A DNA stretch of 37,496 nucleotides from Rhodospirillaceae bacterium UBA4479. GTDB lineage: Bacteria > Pseudomonadota > Alphaproteobacteria > Rhodospirillales > Casp-alpha2. A program made the position numbers and the translations under genes. This document shows positions 1 through 11,846 of the stretch, in pieces. The notes under the pieces are model-generated. The model did not search any database, was not told where the DNA came from, and worked only from the letters and a program-made list of their open reading frames with translations. The number at the start of each line of letters is the position of its first letter. Position 1 is the stretch's first letter. The stretch lies in assembly GCA_002389175.1 (NCBI GenBank), contig DGNZ01000155.1, forward strand, positions 1-37,496, given 5' to 3'.

Positions 1-669
1 TGGGAAACCCGGCATTTCGATTCCAACACTTACCTGAGTGTTGTTGACACAATCGCTGAAATTAATCGTCTACTGACGACTGTCGACGGCCCCATCGTGG
101 TTGCCGATTTCTCAGATAACCCAGGTTCGGGCGCTTATGGTGATTCGACGTTCTTGCTCAATGGCCTGCTCGAAGCCGACATTCAGAATGCGTGCTTTGG
201 AACGATCTGCGACCCTGAAGCTGCAGCGGCTCTAATCGAAGCGGGCGAAGGTAACACTGCAACTGTCATGCTCGGTGGCAAGTCCGACCCCACCTTTGGC
301 CCTCCGATTGAGGTTACGGGCACCGTCACCAAAATTACTAATGGAACCTATTTGGCGCTTGGCCCCCGGTGGCGTGGCGTCACACACCATTTAGGACCGA
401 CGGCTATCCTGACGGTTGGTGGCATGGAAATCATCGTCGCATCCAATAGACTACAACTCACCGAAGTTGAGGCGTTTACCCATGCCGACATTGATCCGCG
501 CGAGCGACGTGTTGTGGTCGTGAAATCAATGCAGCATTTCAGAGCTGCGTTTGAGCCTATCGCAGCTGCCGTTGTGATATGTGATGCGGGCGCACTTGCC
601 AGCCGCGACATCTCAAAGCTTCCGTTCACAGAGCTTAGGCGACCGATTTACCCGTTAGATATCGATTGA
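1..669 (+). CDS. M81 family metallopeptidase (MlrC-like), C-terminal part; gene cut by window start
   Basis: The frame is open from base 1, so only about 222 C-terminal residues are present of a family usually near 490-500. The visible part matches the MlrC C-terminal domain: an ADFSDNPGSGAYGDST block near the start, a GGK element, a conserved MEIIVASNR strand and the VVVKSMQHFRAAFEPIA segment before a proline-rich end. Family members are named after microcystinase MlrC, but most act on unknown small or peptide-like substrates. The zinc ligands sit in the N-terminal half, which is outside the window, so catalytic competence cannot be judged. A GTG at 97 is internal to the domain and is not the start. 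The gene converges on the DMT transporter, leaving only 12 bases between stops. Confidence 0.85.
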   Translation, partial: WETRHFDSNTYLSVVDTIAEINRLLTTVDGPIVVADFSDNPGSGAYGDSTFLLNGLLEADIQNACFGTICDPEAAAALIEAGEGNTATVMLGGKSDPTFGPPIEVTGTVTKITNGTYLALGPRWRGVTHHLGPTAILTVGGMEIIVASNRLQLTEVEAFTHADIDPRERRVVVVKSMQHFRAAFEPIAAAVVICDAGALASRDISKLPFTELRRPIYPLDID

Positions 670-681
670 TCCAGGGTTTTG

Positions 682-1620
682 CTAAGACGTTATAGTTGGT
701 GCTGCAGCCGCAGTAGCTGCTTTTTTGGCCTGCGATTCCCGATATGTAATATAGACGGTGCTTAGGAAAATCACCGTGCCACCGACCCAGGTCATCACAT
801 CTGGGAACTCGCCGAACATCAAAAAACCAACACCAGCTGCAAAAAGCATTCGTGTGTAATCTATCGGCGCCACAGCAGTGGCATCAGCCAATTTCAATGC
901 TTGCGCCATGCACAGATGGCCCAGCGTCGCCATCACCCCGATCAGGACCATCCACATGGTTTGTTCAAACGTCGGCCACGTCCAAAAGAAAAGTGCTGGG
1001 ATAAATGAGAAAATCGTAAAGAACACATTGGCGTAAAATACCATCGTGATACTGGAATCAGTGCGCGACAGAATCTTCACGCAAATCAATGCAGAAGCCC
1101 AGAAAACAGTCGACATCAGCGCAACAAGCGCACCGGTTCCAAAAATCCCCGAGCCCGGCCGGATGATGATCAGTGTGCCAATAAAACCAACCAAGATAGC
1201 AGCCCAACGCCGCATCCCTACTTTTTCCTTGAGCACCACAGCAGCACCAATCGTCACAAACAAGACGGTGACAAAACTGATCGCCGTCGCATCCCCGACA
1301 GGCATCATACCAAGCGCCGTAAACCAACTGAGAAGTGCACACGTTCCGATGATCGCACGAAAGAATTGTAGCTTTGGTTGCTTGGTAATCCAGAGCGAGC
1401 GATCTTGGCGCAACAAGAACGGGAACAGCATCATGAACCCAATCACGTTTCGATAAAATGCTATTTGAATGGGATTAATCTCGCTCGATAAATCGCGAAC
1501 TAAGACATGCATCACTGAAACAAGCGCAGCTGCAACGCCCATAAAGGCTATGCCCTTGAGGTTTGCGATCCTGTCTTTTTCTGCAGCAGCGGCGATCGCT
1601 ACGGGGGAATCTGTGTCCAT
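682..1620 (-). CDS. DMT superfamily (EamA) transporter
   Basis: This is a 312-residue inner-membrane protein with about ten hydrophobic segments in two homologous halves, the usual EamA plan. The first half contains the FYRNVIGFMMLFPF and GDATAISFVTVLFV helices; the second contains GVMATLGHLCMAQALKLADA followed by APIDYTRMLFAAGVGF, typical of the second EamA repeat. Such carriers export metabolites or amino acids; the substrate cannot be read from sequence. The C-terminus is an alanine-rich cytoplasmic tail. It is transcribed away from the Gfo/Idh/MocA gene, with 146 bases between the two starts. Confidence 0.85.
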   Translation of the reverse strand: MDTDSPVAIAAAAEKDRIANLKGIAFMGVAAALVSVMHVLVRDLSSEINPIQIAFYRNVIGFMMLFPFLLRQDRSLWITKQPKLQFFRAIIGTCALLSWFTALGMMPVGDATAISFVTVLFVTIGAAVVLKEKVGMRRWAAILVGFIGTLIIIRPGSGIFGTGALVALMSTVFWASALICVKILSRTDSSITMVFYANVFFTIFSFIPALFFWTWPTFEQTMWMVLIGVMATLGHLCMAQALKLADATAVAPIDYTRMLFAAGVGFLMFGEFPDVMTWVGGTVIFLSTVYITYRESQAKKAATAAAAPTITS

Positions 1621-1685
1621 TATTTGGCGATTAAAAACCTTGAAACTTGACCTAAAGCCGATTGAAGTTCACCCCTGCAGTCACA

Positions 1686-1706
1686 AAATCAGTGAATACC
1701 TGATTT
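1686..1706. other. 7-bp inverted repeat in divergent intergenic region
   Basis: AAATCAG and CTGATTT are perfect inverted arms separated by seven bases, 60 bases upstream of the oxidoreductase start and in the shared region with the divergent DMT transporter. It may be an operator or a chance hairpin. There is no U-tract, so it is not a terminator. Confidence 0.3.
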
Positions 1707-1766
1707 CCCAATCATGGGGATCACACAAAGCGGCGTCAAACCCGTGAAGAGAATAAGGATAGTAAA

Positions 1767-2741
1767 ATGATTCGTTGTGGCGTAGCTGGACTTGGCCGAT
1801 GGGGACGTGTTCTGGTCGATTCCGTTCACGGAAAATCCGATAAAATTGTTTTCACCGCGGGTGTTACAGGGCGCAAAGACCGGGCTGTCGATTACTGTAA
1901 AGAAAACAATATCGATCTTCGTGATAGCTACGACGAATTGGTGAACGACCCGGAATTAGATGCCATCGTATTGGCAACCCCCCATACCCAACACTTCGAT
2001 CAAATCATCCAGGCCGCCAGCGTCGGCAAGCCTGTGTTCGTTGAAAAACCGATGACACTCAATCCCGAAGAGGCCCGCCACGCTGCCGAAACCATGGCTG
2101 GCGCAGGCTTGCCATTATGCGTTGGCTTCAACCGACGCTTTTTACCCGCAATGCAAAAACTTCGTGACATTGCCAACGACGGCACATTGGGCAAGGTCAT
2201 CCACATCGAAGGCAATATTTCTGGTAGTGGCGCGCTGCGCTACACTGATGATCACTGGCGCGCGTCAGAAACCGAAAGCCCCGCCGGTGGCATGACCGCG
2301 ATGGGTGTCCACATGATGGATTCCATGATTTCGATCATGGGCGGCGTCGAGAGCCTACGCGCGGTTTCAGAACGACATGCAGCACCCGTCGCCGTAGATG
2401 ACACGACCTTCGCATCACTAAAGTTCAAGTCAGGAGTCACTGGCGTGCTCACAACCATGTTCGCGACCCAACAATTGTGGCGCGTCCAAGTCTTTGGCGA
2501 CAAGGGCTGGGCAGAGGTCCGCGATCAAGATCGACTGGAAATCCGATTAATCGAAGGGGATACATCGGTCCAAGACATGTCGGGCACCGACATTGAGCGC
2601 GCCGAGCTAGAAGGCTTTGCCGACACAATCACAAACGGGACACCGTATTTGGTGCCCGTTGATGATGCCATTCATGGAATCGAAATTCTGGATGCGATTG
2701 CGCGCGCCGCCAAAGACGGCATCGAAGTCAAACTAGGCTAA
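1767..2741 (+). CDS. Gfo/Idh/MocA family NAD(P)-dependent oxidoreductase
   Basis: This 324-residue protein has an N-terminal Rossmann fold, with GVAGLGRWGR as the dinucleotide-binding loop at residues 5-14. The family EKPM signature follows near residue 93, with the catalytic-type lysine. The C-terminal half has the alpha/beta substrate domain pattern, including GGMTAMGVHMMD. Members oxidise or reduce sugars, inositols or related polyols; which one is not evident. An AAGGAT ribosome-binding site precedes the ATG. No sugar transporter or kinase adjoins it, so the context gives no substrate hint. It converges on the YqaE-like gene with two bases between the stops. Confidence 0.9.
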   Translation: MIRCGVAGLGRWGRVLVDSVHGKSDKIVFTAGVTGRKDRAVDYCKENNIDLRDSYDELVNDPELDAIVLATPHTQHFDQIIQAASVGKPVFVEKPMTLNPEEARHAAETMAGAGLPLCVGFNRRFLPAMQKLRDIANDGTLGKVIHIEGNISGSGALRYTDDHWRASETESPAGGMTAMGVHMMDSMISIMGGVESLRAVSERHAAPVAVDDTTFASLKFKSGVTGVLTTMFATQQLWRVQVFGDKGWAEVRDQDRLEIRLIEGDTSVQDMSGTDIERAELEGFADTITNGTPYLVPVDDAIHGIEILDAIARAAKDGIEVKLG

Positions 2742-2743
2742 GC

Positions 2744-2932
2744 CTAGTCACGCAATCCATCGATCTTTTTATCGGTGTTGTATTGGCTGAGTGAATACAC
2801 CGACCAAATGGCGGCCGGGATCCATCCAATCAATGAGAGCTGCAGAATTAAGCAGATCACGCCTTGGATAGGTTTACCGATGGTGAAGAAGTTCAACCAA
2901 GGAATTAAAAGTGCCAAAATAAGACGTAGCAT
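2744..2932 (-). CDS. Small YqaE/Pmp3-like membrane protein
   Basis: This 62-residue protein is almost entirely two hydrophobic helices, LILALLIPWLNFFTIG and GVICLILQLSLIGWIPAAIW, ending in a short polar tail. The layout, with a proline in the first helix and the GWIPAAIW motif in the second, resembles the YqaE/Pmp3 proteolipid family, whose yeast member affects membrane potential; bacterial roles are poorly known. A strong GAGGAGG lies seven bases before the ATG, which supports a real translated gene despite its size. It is divergent from queA, 93 bases apart. Confidence 0.75.
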   Translation of the reverse strand: MLRLILALLIPWLNFFTIGKPIQGVICLILQLSLIGWIPAAIWSVYSLSQYNTDKKIDGLRD

Positions 2933-3025
2933 TGCGGGCCTCCTCGTAATTGCTTTGCACTAAATGCTTAAGGCCTAAGTTCCACGATTGTCCCGGCCCC
3001 CGCAAGCGGATAAAACACGCCCACT

Positions 3026-5686
<2,661 letters not shown>

Positions 5687-5690
<4 letters not shown>

Positions 5691-6145
5691 ATAGCGGCTT
5701 CGAGCATCTTGTTCATGTGAACAGTGATGCTGCCACGGATCATATTTGATCTCTCCAACTCTGCGTAACCGTTCTTGGTATAGAACGCCAAATTCTCGGT
5801 AAATGCCGCGTTGGTATACAGCCTGATTTCGGCAAATCCCAATTCTCGCGCACTTAGTTCAGCGTGCTCAAGAAGCAACCGACCGCATCCTTTACCCTGA
5901 TGATCAGGATGCACGGCGATGTTTTCGATCAGCAAAAATGACTCTTCGGGAAAAAGCTCGACAACCCCGCACAGGACACCATCATCTTCGAGCAATTCGA
6001 CAATGTGGGTATCCATCGTTTCCATGTAATCGTCATCCATCGGCAGCGGTTTCTGCCCGATCACAGACCGCCACCGGGCGTATGCCAACTGGGTTAGGTC
6101 GTAAACATCACACGTATCAGCAAACGTAGCACGCCGGATTAGCAT
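5687..6145 (-). CDS. GNAT family N-acetyltransferase
   Basis: This 152-residue protein has a single GNAT fold. The acetyl-CoA pyrophosphate loop is [18 protein letters not shown], preceded by the beta4 strand [10 protein letters not shown], and the C-terminal [18 protein letters not shown] is typical. The acyl acceptor is unknown. The gene starts 27 bases downstream of the aquaporin stop, so it is probably the last member of the methyltransferase-reductase-aquaporin unit. Confidence 0.88.
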
Positions 6146-6172
6146 CGGACGATTGATGCATATTCAGACATC

Positions 6173-6850
6173 TTATTCAGATTCTTGTTCCGATTTTGGG
6201 GCCAGCAACCATGCGCACAAAGCAACAGCGATGGCAGCTCCGATAAATTCTGAGACGATAAATCCACTCAGATCGATGGGCCGAATTCCAGAAAACGTAT
6301 CCGTCAGGCTTCTGGATATGGCGACAGCGGGATTGGCAAATGATGTCGAGGCTGTGAACCAATACGCTGCCGTAATATATAATCCAACTAACCACGGCAC
6401 GGCAGTTTCACTGAATTTGATGCCCGCGAAAATGATGAAGACCAAACCGAACGTCGCAACGACTTCGGCACTCCATTGATGGATACCTGTTCGCGCTGTT
6501 TCTGATGCCTGAAGAACCGGCAATTCAAACATCCAATGCGCAATCATCGTCCCACCAATACCACCTGCAATTTGTACAACAATAAATGCCAACGCAACGT
6601 GCATTGCGATTTCACGCCGCAGCAAAAATGCAAATGTCACAGCAGGATTAAAATGCGCGCCAGATATGGGCCCCAGCGTTGTGATCAAGACAACCAAGAT
6701 TGCCCCCGTAGGAATTGTGTTTCCAAGAAGCGCCACCGCATCATCAGCCGACAGCACGTCGCCCATAATTCCAGAACCAACTACCGTTGCAACCAACATG
6801 CCTGTCCCCAAAGCTTCGGCGGTTAATTTTTGCGGCAATGAATACGGCAT
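6173..6850 (-). CDS. MIP family channel (aquaporin/aquaglyceroporin) with non-canonical filter residue
   Basis: This 225-residue, six-helix channel has both NPA boxes: SGAHFNPAVTFAF after helix 2 and SFANPAVAISRSL after helix 5. In classical aquaporins an arginine directly follows the second NPA and forms the aromatic/arginine filter; here that place is valine. To my knowledge, the arsenic-linked bacterial channels of the AqpS type show the same Arg-to-Val change. It starts five bases after the upstream reductase stop. Transport of a neutral metalloid or other small solute is an inference; water or glycerol cannot be excluded. Confidence 0.88.
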   Translation of the reverse strand: MPYSLPQKLTAEALGTGMLVATVVGSGIMGDVLSADDAVALLGNTIPTGAILVVLITTLGPISGAHFNPAVTFAFLLRREIAMHVALAFIVVQIAGGIGGTMIAHWMFELPVLQASETARTGIHQWSAEVVATFGLVFIIFAGIKFSETAVPWLVGLYITAAYWFTASTSFANPAVAISRSLTDTFSGIRPIDLSGFIVSEFIGAAIAVALCAWLLAPKSEQESE

Positions 6851-6855
6851 AAGAA

Positions 6856-7584
6856 CTAAGCCTCAGGCAGGTTGTCGACGTCGACCGAAACGTCAGTGAA
6901 TATATCATGGCTGGGCACTGATTTTAGTTTCAACATTCTTCGGCACGCATCAACCATAATGGGGGGCCCTGCAAGATACACTTGATGTCCATACAGCAGT
7001 TGGAAATCTGCCGCCACCGCATCACCCACCATACCGCGCCGACGACCAGAATGATCATTCATATCAGAGACCACCGTCACAAAACGAAAGTTCGGATATT
7101 CACGGCTAAGGCCAATGAAATATCGCTCCAGATAAATCTCAGATTCATTGCGGACACCAAAATATAAATGGATATCTTTATTGAAGTTGGCAGCCAAAGC
7201 GCTTTCCACGATTGATTTCATCGGGGCCAGACCTGTGCCGCCGGCAATGGCAACGATAGGGCCTTCATGTTGTTCGCGAAAATACGCGGCACCGAACGGC
7301 CCGTCGACAGCAACAGCGTCACCAATCGAAACTTCATCACAGATCGCATCAGTTACACCGCCAGACCCAGATCTGCGGACGTGTAATTCAATAAGCCCTG
7401 CAGCACTGATATTCGCGATGGAAAAATCACGCGGATCACGGCCATTAAATTCAAAACTTGCGTATTGCCCCGCACGCCAATCAAAAACCGCTCCATCCTT
7501 TGGCGCGATCTTTAGCACACGAATATCGGCAGTCACATGCTCGGCCTCGGCAACGCAACAGGGGATCGCAGTCGTAACCGTCAT
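6856..7584 (-). CDS. FAD/NAD(P)-binding oxidoreductase (ferredoxin reductase-like, no iron-sulfur domain)
   Basis: The 242 residues form an FAD domain followed by an NAD(P) domain. FAD binding is indicated by GQYASFEFNGRDPRDFSIAN (an R-x-F-S variant of the RxYS motif), nucleotide binding by IVAIAGGTGLAPMKSIVE, and the C-terminal region by VYLAGPPIMVDACRRML. There is no [2Fe-2S] ferredoxin domain at either end, so it resembles flavin reductases or a reductase component needing a partner. It overlaps the upstream methyltransferase by four bases (ATGA) and nearly abuts the aquaporin, so the three are coexpressed. Confidence 0.87.
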   Translation of the reverse strand: MTVTTAIPCCVAEAEHVTADIRVLKIAPKDGAVFDWRAGQYASFEFNGRDPRDFSIANISAAGLIELHVRRSGSGGVTDAICDEVSIGDAVAVDGPFGAAYFREQHEGPIVAIAGGTGLAPMKSIVESALAANFNKDIHLYFGVRNESEIYLERYFIGLSREYPNFRFVTVVSDMNDHSGRRRGMVGDAVAADFQLLYGHQVYLAGPPIMVDACRRMLKLKSVPSHDIFTDVSVDVDNLPEA

Positions 7585-8330
7585 TTATGCGATCTCGGAA
7601 ATCGATTAAGACTTTCAGTCCGTTTCGGTGCGGTTTGCATGGCTCTTTTGTGGCGCGGCTCTGCGGCGATGGTCGCAGCATACATCTGCTTTGTGGCTTC
7701 GGTCATGATCACGCCAGCTGCTCCCGGGAATAAGCGTTTGCCCATTTTCTCCCACGCTGCGGCGGGTCCCTGCACGACACGCAGGTTAATCGGGGGCACA
7801 AACAAGGCCCGAGATGTCTCGTTCGGCATAAACATGTTTTCTTTTAAAAGTTGCGAGAGCTGCCCTCTGGAATATGGACGCCCATGTCCCATTGGGGTTG
7901 AGTCAGCACGTGCCCATAAACCCCGGCGGTTTGGCGCAATGACCATCAATCGACCAGAATCAGCCAACACGCGCCATACTTCGCGTAACATTGGGCGCAC
8001 TTGCTCGGAACATTCCAAGGCATGGATCAGCAATACGCGATCAACAGAAAGGTCCGGAAGCGGCAAGTCCGCGTCATCATTCAACATTGTCAGGCCACGC
8101 TCTCCCACCGGCCAATGCATCACACCCTGACCCGCTGGCATCGCAGCGATAACCCGCTCTGCCTCCTCGCGGAATATGCCTAAATATGGAGTCGGGAACC
8201 CAATACCAAGCACCCGCTGCCCTCGCACATCGGGCCACATACGTCGTAACTCATGCCGGATGATCCGCTGGACAGTTCGGCCCAGTCGGTGCGCATAAAA
8301 TTCGCGAAGATCAATCACATCGTTCCACAT
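7581..8330 (-). CDS. Class I SAM-dependent methyltransferase-like protein
   Basis: About 249 residues. The N-terminus MWNDVIDLREFYAHRLGR, the GVMHWPVGE block and the tail VIMTEATKQMYA match an alphaproteobacterial family often found beside hydroxyacylglutathione hydrolase (gloB). The SAM loop is modified (VLGIGFPTPYL rather than a GxGxG), but the post-II strand DRVLLIHALECSE and VLADSGRLMVIAPNRRG fit the fold. I use the ATG at 8330: the longer frame begins with a TTG at 8390 whose SD is too close, and the family starts at the DLREFY segment. The substrate is unknown. It is first in a coupled unit with the reductase, aquaporin and GNAT. Confidence 0.8.
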   Translation of the reverse strand: MWNDVIDLREFYAHRLGRTVQRIIRHELRRMWPDVRGQRVLGIGFPTPYLGIFREEAERVIAAMPAGQGVMHWPVGERGLTMLNDDADLPLPDLSVDRVLLIHALECSEQVRPMLREVWRVLADSGRLMVIAPNRRGLWARADSTPMGHGRPYSRGQLSQLLKENMFMPNETSRALFVPPINLRVVQGPAAAWEKMGKRLFPGAAGVIMTEATKQMYAATIAAEPRHKRAMQTAPKRTESLNRFPRSHK

Positions 8331-8509
8331 GCGGCGGAGCTTATAAGGTTTATGGGCGCCGGTCAGCCCCGGATAAGCTGATTTCCGCAACCTTTATCAC
8401 GTCTGAGGATTTAAAGGATGAAACCTTGGGGCGCTTTCCTATATATAAAGGATCACCTATCCAGTTTTTATTTTTCACAATTAAACATTACTTCCCAGGA
8501 GAGCATAAC

Positions 8510-9127
8510 ATGCAGCTTCGTTTTTCACCGACGTCACCGTTTGTGCGGAAAGTCCGCATTACCGCCATTGAGGCCGGTTTACAGGATCAGATCGAACACA
8601 TCACCACCGACCCTTGGTCTCCGGAAACCGACCTCCGCCAAACCAATCCTCTTAGCAAAGTACCCTGCCTGATCACAGATGATGGCACTGCACTTTATGA
8701 CAGCCCTGTGATCTGCGAATACTTGGATAGCCTAAACGCGGGCCCAAAAATGTTCCCAGAAGACCCATCTGTTCGATTTAAAATACTCGCCCTTGCCGCA
8801 GCAGCCGATGGAATGACTGATGCTGGCATCTTGCATCTGGTCGAAACCGTACGCCGTCCCAAAGAACTGAAATGGGAGTGGTGGGATGAGCGTCAGCAAG
8901 AAACAATGCGGACTGCATTGACTGTCTTGAATGATGCTGCCCCATCAATGGCAACCACCGACGGCCCGATCACCATCGCCGAAATCACGGCAGGCAGTGG
9001 CCTGGGATGGATGGATCTACGTTTCAAAGACCTTAATTGGCGCACAGACAATCCAGCGCTTGCTGACTGGTTCAAGAAAATCTCCGAACGTCCGTCGTTC
9101 AAAGAAACCGAGCCACCTGCCGCTTAA
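8510..9127 (+). CDS. Glutathione S-transferase family protein
   Basis: This is a 205-residue protein with an N-terminal thioredoxin-like domain: MQLRFSPTSPFVRKVRITA carries the serine-type glutathione motif region, SKVPCLI the cis-proline, and YDSPVICEYLD the gamma-glutamyl-binding turn. An all-helical C-terminal domain follows, with ADWFKKISERPSFKET at the end. The start at 8510 is chosen because CCAGGAGAG lies just upstream and the family begins at MQLR; a longer frame from 8426 adds 28 non-family residues. The stop overlaps the stop of the convergent metaxin-like gene. Confidence 0.92.
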   Translation: MQLRFSPTSPFVRKVRITAIEAGLQDQIEHITTDPWSPETDLRQTNPLSKVPCLITDDGTALYDSPVICEYLDSLNAGPKMFPEDPSVRFKILALAAAADGMTDAGILHLVETVRRPKELKWEWWDERQQETMRTALTVLNDAAPSMATTDGPITIAEITAGSGLGWMDLRFKDLNWRTDNPALADWFKKISERPSFKETEPPAA

Positions 9128-9849
9128 GTATCTCGGGCAAAATCCGGAAAATACTCCCGGGTGATACGGTCTGCATAGACAACCAGATTGTCGTGCGTCC
9201 GTGCCGCCCGGGTCATCGGCGTGTCCAAGCTGACTTGGGTCAAACTGATCAACGTTCCCCAAACGGCGCAATCTATGGTTCTGATTTTATCGCCATGGAC
9301 ATAAGGTCCATCACCAACGATGGCTGCCAACGCATTTAAATCACGTGATGCCATCGCATATACATCGTCCGCACTGTGACGACCTGTACCCTGCTGCCAC
9401 AGCTGCTTTTTGACCATCCGTTTGGCAAATGCCCGCATGATCGGTTGCAGAATAGCGGGGATCGATGTGAAAAATGCCGCACTGATTTCAGGCCAGCCAC
9501 CACCTTCCCAACGATCATAAACCAACTGCCAATAAATACGCTCTTCGAGCAGTGCGACGGTGGCTTGGTCCGCAGCCAGTTCGCTGGCAGATAAACCATC
9601 ATCCAGTTTCACATCACGTGTTTTGGTCAAATGTTCAATAATCAGCGTGCTATCACCGATCTTCTGGCCTTGATCCATAATCCACGGGATTTTCTTTTTC
9701 GGCGCAGAGTTCGGCATCACCTGTTCTTCAATTTCATAAGAAATATCCGCAAGCTTCAACCAAAGTTCTAGCTTCGCACAGAATGGCGATGCGTTGGGTA
9801 TGCCTAAATGACGAGGAAACTGGACCAGCTTGATCGGTTCATCGCTCAT
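9124..9849 (-). CDS. Metaxin/Fax-like glutathione S-transferase family protein
   Basis: About 241 residues. The N-terminal half is thioredoxin-like: FGIPNAS-type segment LGIPNASPFCAKLELWLK, the K-rich KKKIPWIMDQGQ and IGDSTLIIEHL. The C-terminal half is helical with TIDCAVWGTLISL near the end, as in the Fax/metaxin-type GST group. Typical bacterial members have no assigned reaction. AAGGA eight bases before the ATG at 9849 defines the start; a longer frame from 9915 reads through the end of the upstream gene. It overlaps that upstream YddG-like exporter by four bases (ATGA), so the two are coupled. Confidence 0.88.
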   Translation of the reverse strand: MSDEPIKLVQFPRHLGIPNASPFCAKLELWLKLADISYEIEEQVMPNSAPKKKIPWIMDQGQKIGDSTLIIEHLTKTRDVKLDDGLSASELAADQATVALLEERIYWQLVYDRWEGGGWPEISAAFFTSIPAILQPIMRAFAKRMVKKQLWQQGTGRHSADDVYAMASRDLNALAAIVGDGPYVHGDKIRTIDCAVWGTLISLTQVSLDTPMTRAARTHDNLVVYADRITREYFPDFARDT

Positions 9850-10763
9850 GTCGTTTTCCTTCGGCTCAATAATTCTTTGGACGCCAATAGTGCCCCACCA
9901 ACAATCAAGATGCATCCTATCGCCACGGCCCAGGTTGCATCACCTTTGCCAAATGCGATGAGTAACAATGTCGATATCAAAGGTGCGGCGTATGCAAACG
10001 CGCCGAGCACCTGAATGTCACCATGCTTGGTGCCGTAATCCCACGTAAAGAATGCAATCCCAACAGGTCCCAGCCCCAAGCCGATGACACCCAACCATTC
10101 AAGTCCACCATTTGGCCAAACTGTCGTCTCAAACGCGATGTGACATACCAGTGCCAATATCGCTGTCGCCGCGCAAAACCCACCGACCGTATCTGTCGGC
10201 ACATGCTGGAACCGCCTATTCAAAATAGAATACGTCGACCAGGTCAACGCACAGCATACTGCCATCACATAACCCAATGTGAATTCAGGTTTGAAACCGG
10301 ATAGACCCCGCCCATCCGTGATCAACAGAACCGCTCCGACAAGCCCAGCGACAGCCCCCGCAACATGCCACCACCGCAACCGTTCACCGGGCAACAATGC
10401 TGATCCCACAACGATCAACAACGGCCACATATAGGCGATCAATCCAGCTTCGACGGGCGGCGCATTGCGCAGCGCCATAAAATAAAAAAAGTGATACCCA
10501 AATAAGCCAATGGTGCCCAGCATCCATGCGCCCATGGGCTGGCGTAAATGATCAACGATGTTTTCGCGCCGAACCAGCCACTTGATGACGATAAATGTTG
10601 TCGCGATTCCAAATGACATGGCAGCCAATTGAAACGGCGGAATTTTCCCGGTCAGCGTCGTAAACAGGGCGAGCAAACCCCACAACAGAACAGCCGTCCC
10701 ACCAATGAGTGTCGCAGTTATTTTATTAGGATGATGCGGCGGTTGAATTTGCTGGTCCGTCAT
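9846..10763 (-). CDS. EamA/DMT transporter, YddG-like (aromatic amino acid exporter type)
   Basis: A 305-residue, ten-helix protein. Features of the YddG branch include GGTAVLLWGLLALFTTLTG at the first helix, the GYHFFYFMALRNAPPVEAGL segment with LIAYMWPLLIV, and GIAFFTWDYGTKHGDIQVLG in the second half. YddG exports aromatic amino acids; transferring that substrate here is an inference. It lies 62 bases after the FG-GAP gene stop, so it may extend the pha transcription unit or have its own promoter. Its stop overlaps the next gene's start. Confidence 0.88.
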   Translation of the reverse strand: MTDQQIQPPHHPNKITATLIGGTAVLLWGLLALFTTLTGKIPPFQLAAMSFGIATTFIVIKWLVRRENIVDHLRQPMGAWMLGTIGLFGYHFFYFMALRNAPPVEAGLIAYMWPLLIVVGSALLPGERLRWWHVAGAVAGLVGAVLLITDGRGLSGFKPEFTLGYVMAVCCALTWSTYSILNRRFQHVPTDTVGGFCAATAILALVCHIAFETTVWPNGGLEWLGVIGLGLGPVGIAFFTWDYGTKHGDIQVLGAFAYAAPLISTLLLIAFGKGDATWAVAIGCILIVGGALLASKELLSRRKTT

Positions 10764-10825
10764 GGACCCCCTTTTAGATCAACTCTGCGGTTAAGTCTAT
10801 TCCAGCCCCAAAATACGACCCTATG

Positions 10826-11821
10826 CTACAACCCCGGTTTCCAGACAACCAAAGTCCCATCGCCTGAACCCCATGTCAGCTCTGGGCGTCCATCGCCATC
10901 AAGATCATGCACCACCAATCGATGCGCAACGCGGCTCGCAGGGGATATTTTTGCAACCACTTTTGGTGCTACGCCATCAAATTTTACAATCGTCATCGCG
11001 CGCCTGGACGCGTCGGGAACGATCACTTCAGCCACATCATCACCATCTAGATCCTCAACAGCGGATAAAGCCAGCTCCCGCGAACCAATAAAATGATTAG
11101 AAAACCCATGTATCATATGATCGACCACAAGCTTATCACCCTGCCATTCATATGCGGTCAGCGTGCCGCCAATGTGCGGCGTGATCACGACCAAGGCTTC
11201 GACTTTACCGTCGCCGTCGATATCGCCAGCGCCTGCAGGATTGAGCCATCGATTGGGCGTCCCAATTGACGGGGCCTCGGCCGCGATTGAAAGGGGTAAT
11301 GCGCCTGGATCCACCAAGACCAAAGCCCCACCTGCATTCTGGTAGGATTTCACGAGCAAGATTTCCTGATCGCCATCACCGTCCATATCAACAAATCTTG
11401 GATACCGGTCTTCGAAAACAGCGTCATCATTTAAAGTCAGCGTTTGAGTCTCGCCGTCAGCCTGTTCAAAAATCAACGCACCCGCTTCGATGGCGTCACC
11501 CAAAACACCATGTCCATATCTGTCTGTCGGCGATCCAAGCCATGCACGCTCACCTGATAATGACGTCGCAATTTCAGCATCTGGTAGGGCACCTTTTGGC
11601 AATGGGTCTTGGCGCAGGGCTTTTGCTGGTTGCAGCACAATTTTACCATCTACCAGCCGAACCAGATATCTCCCGCCATCACTATCCACGATGACAGGTG
11701 CTCCATCAGCCGCACGTTCAATAAATGAGATACCAGGCGTGCGGAGTGTCATCACAGAGCTCGACGCATTCGCGGCAAACGAAAGGGCGGCCACAAAAAT
11801 GACCGCCCCCATATAACGCAT
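10826..11821 (-). CDS. Secreted FG-GAP/VCBS repeat protein
   Basis: About 331 residues. An N-terminal signal peptide (GAVIFVAALSFAANASS) indicates export. Four calcium-binding-like repeats are visible: DMDGDGDQE, DIDGDGKVE, DLDGDDVAE and DLDGDGRPE, each followed by hydrophobic strands, as in a beta-propeller. I start at the ATG at 11821, since the longer frame (11953) overlaps phaB by over 100 bases and hides the signal peptide; an ATG three codons later is also possible. No good SD is visible. The start lies 25 bases after the phaB stop. The function is unknown, and co-transcription with the PHB genes is unexplained. Confidence 0.8.
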   Translation of the reverse strand: MRYMGAVIFVAALSFAANASSSVMTLRTPGISFIERAADGAPVIVDSDGGRYLVRLVDGKIVLQPAKALRQDPLPKGALPDAEIATSLSGERAWLGSPTDRYGHGVLGDAIEAGALIFEQADGETQTLTLNDDAVFEDRYPRFVDMDGDGDQEILLVKSYQNAGGALVLVDPGALPLSIAAEAPSIGTPNRWLNPAGAGDIDGDGKVEALVVITPHIGGTLTAYEWQGDKLVVDHMIHGFSNHFIGSRELALSAVEDLDGDDVAEVIVPDASRRAMTIVKFDGVAPKVVAKISPASRVAHRLVVHDLDGDGRPELTWGSGDGTLVVWKPGL

Positions 11822-11846
11822 TGCAAAAAATACAGTTCGCAAAACC

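Noticed and set aside
2933..3025. preQ1 riboswitch before queA
   Set aside because: No A-rich tail with a pseudoknot-forming C-rich loop is visible, and the leader is short; the operon start looks plain.
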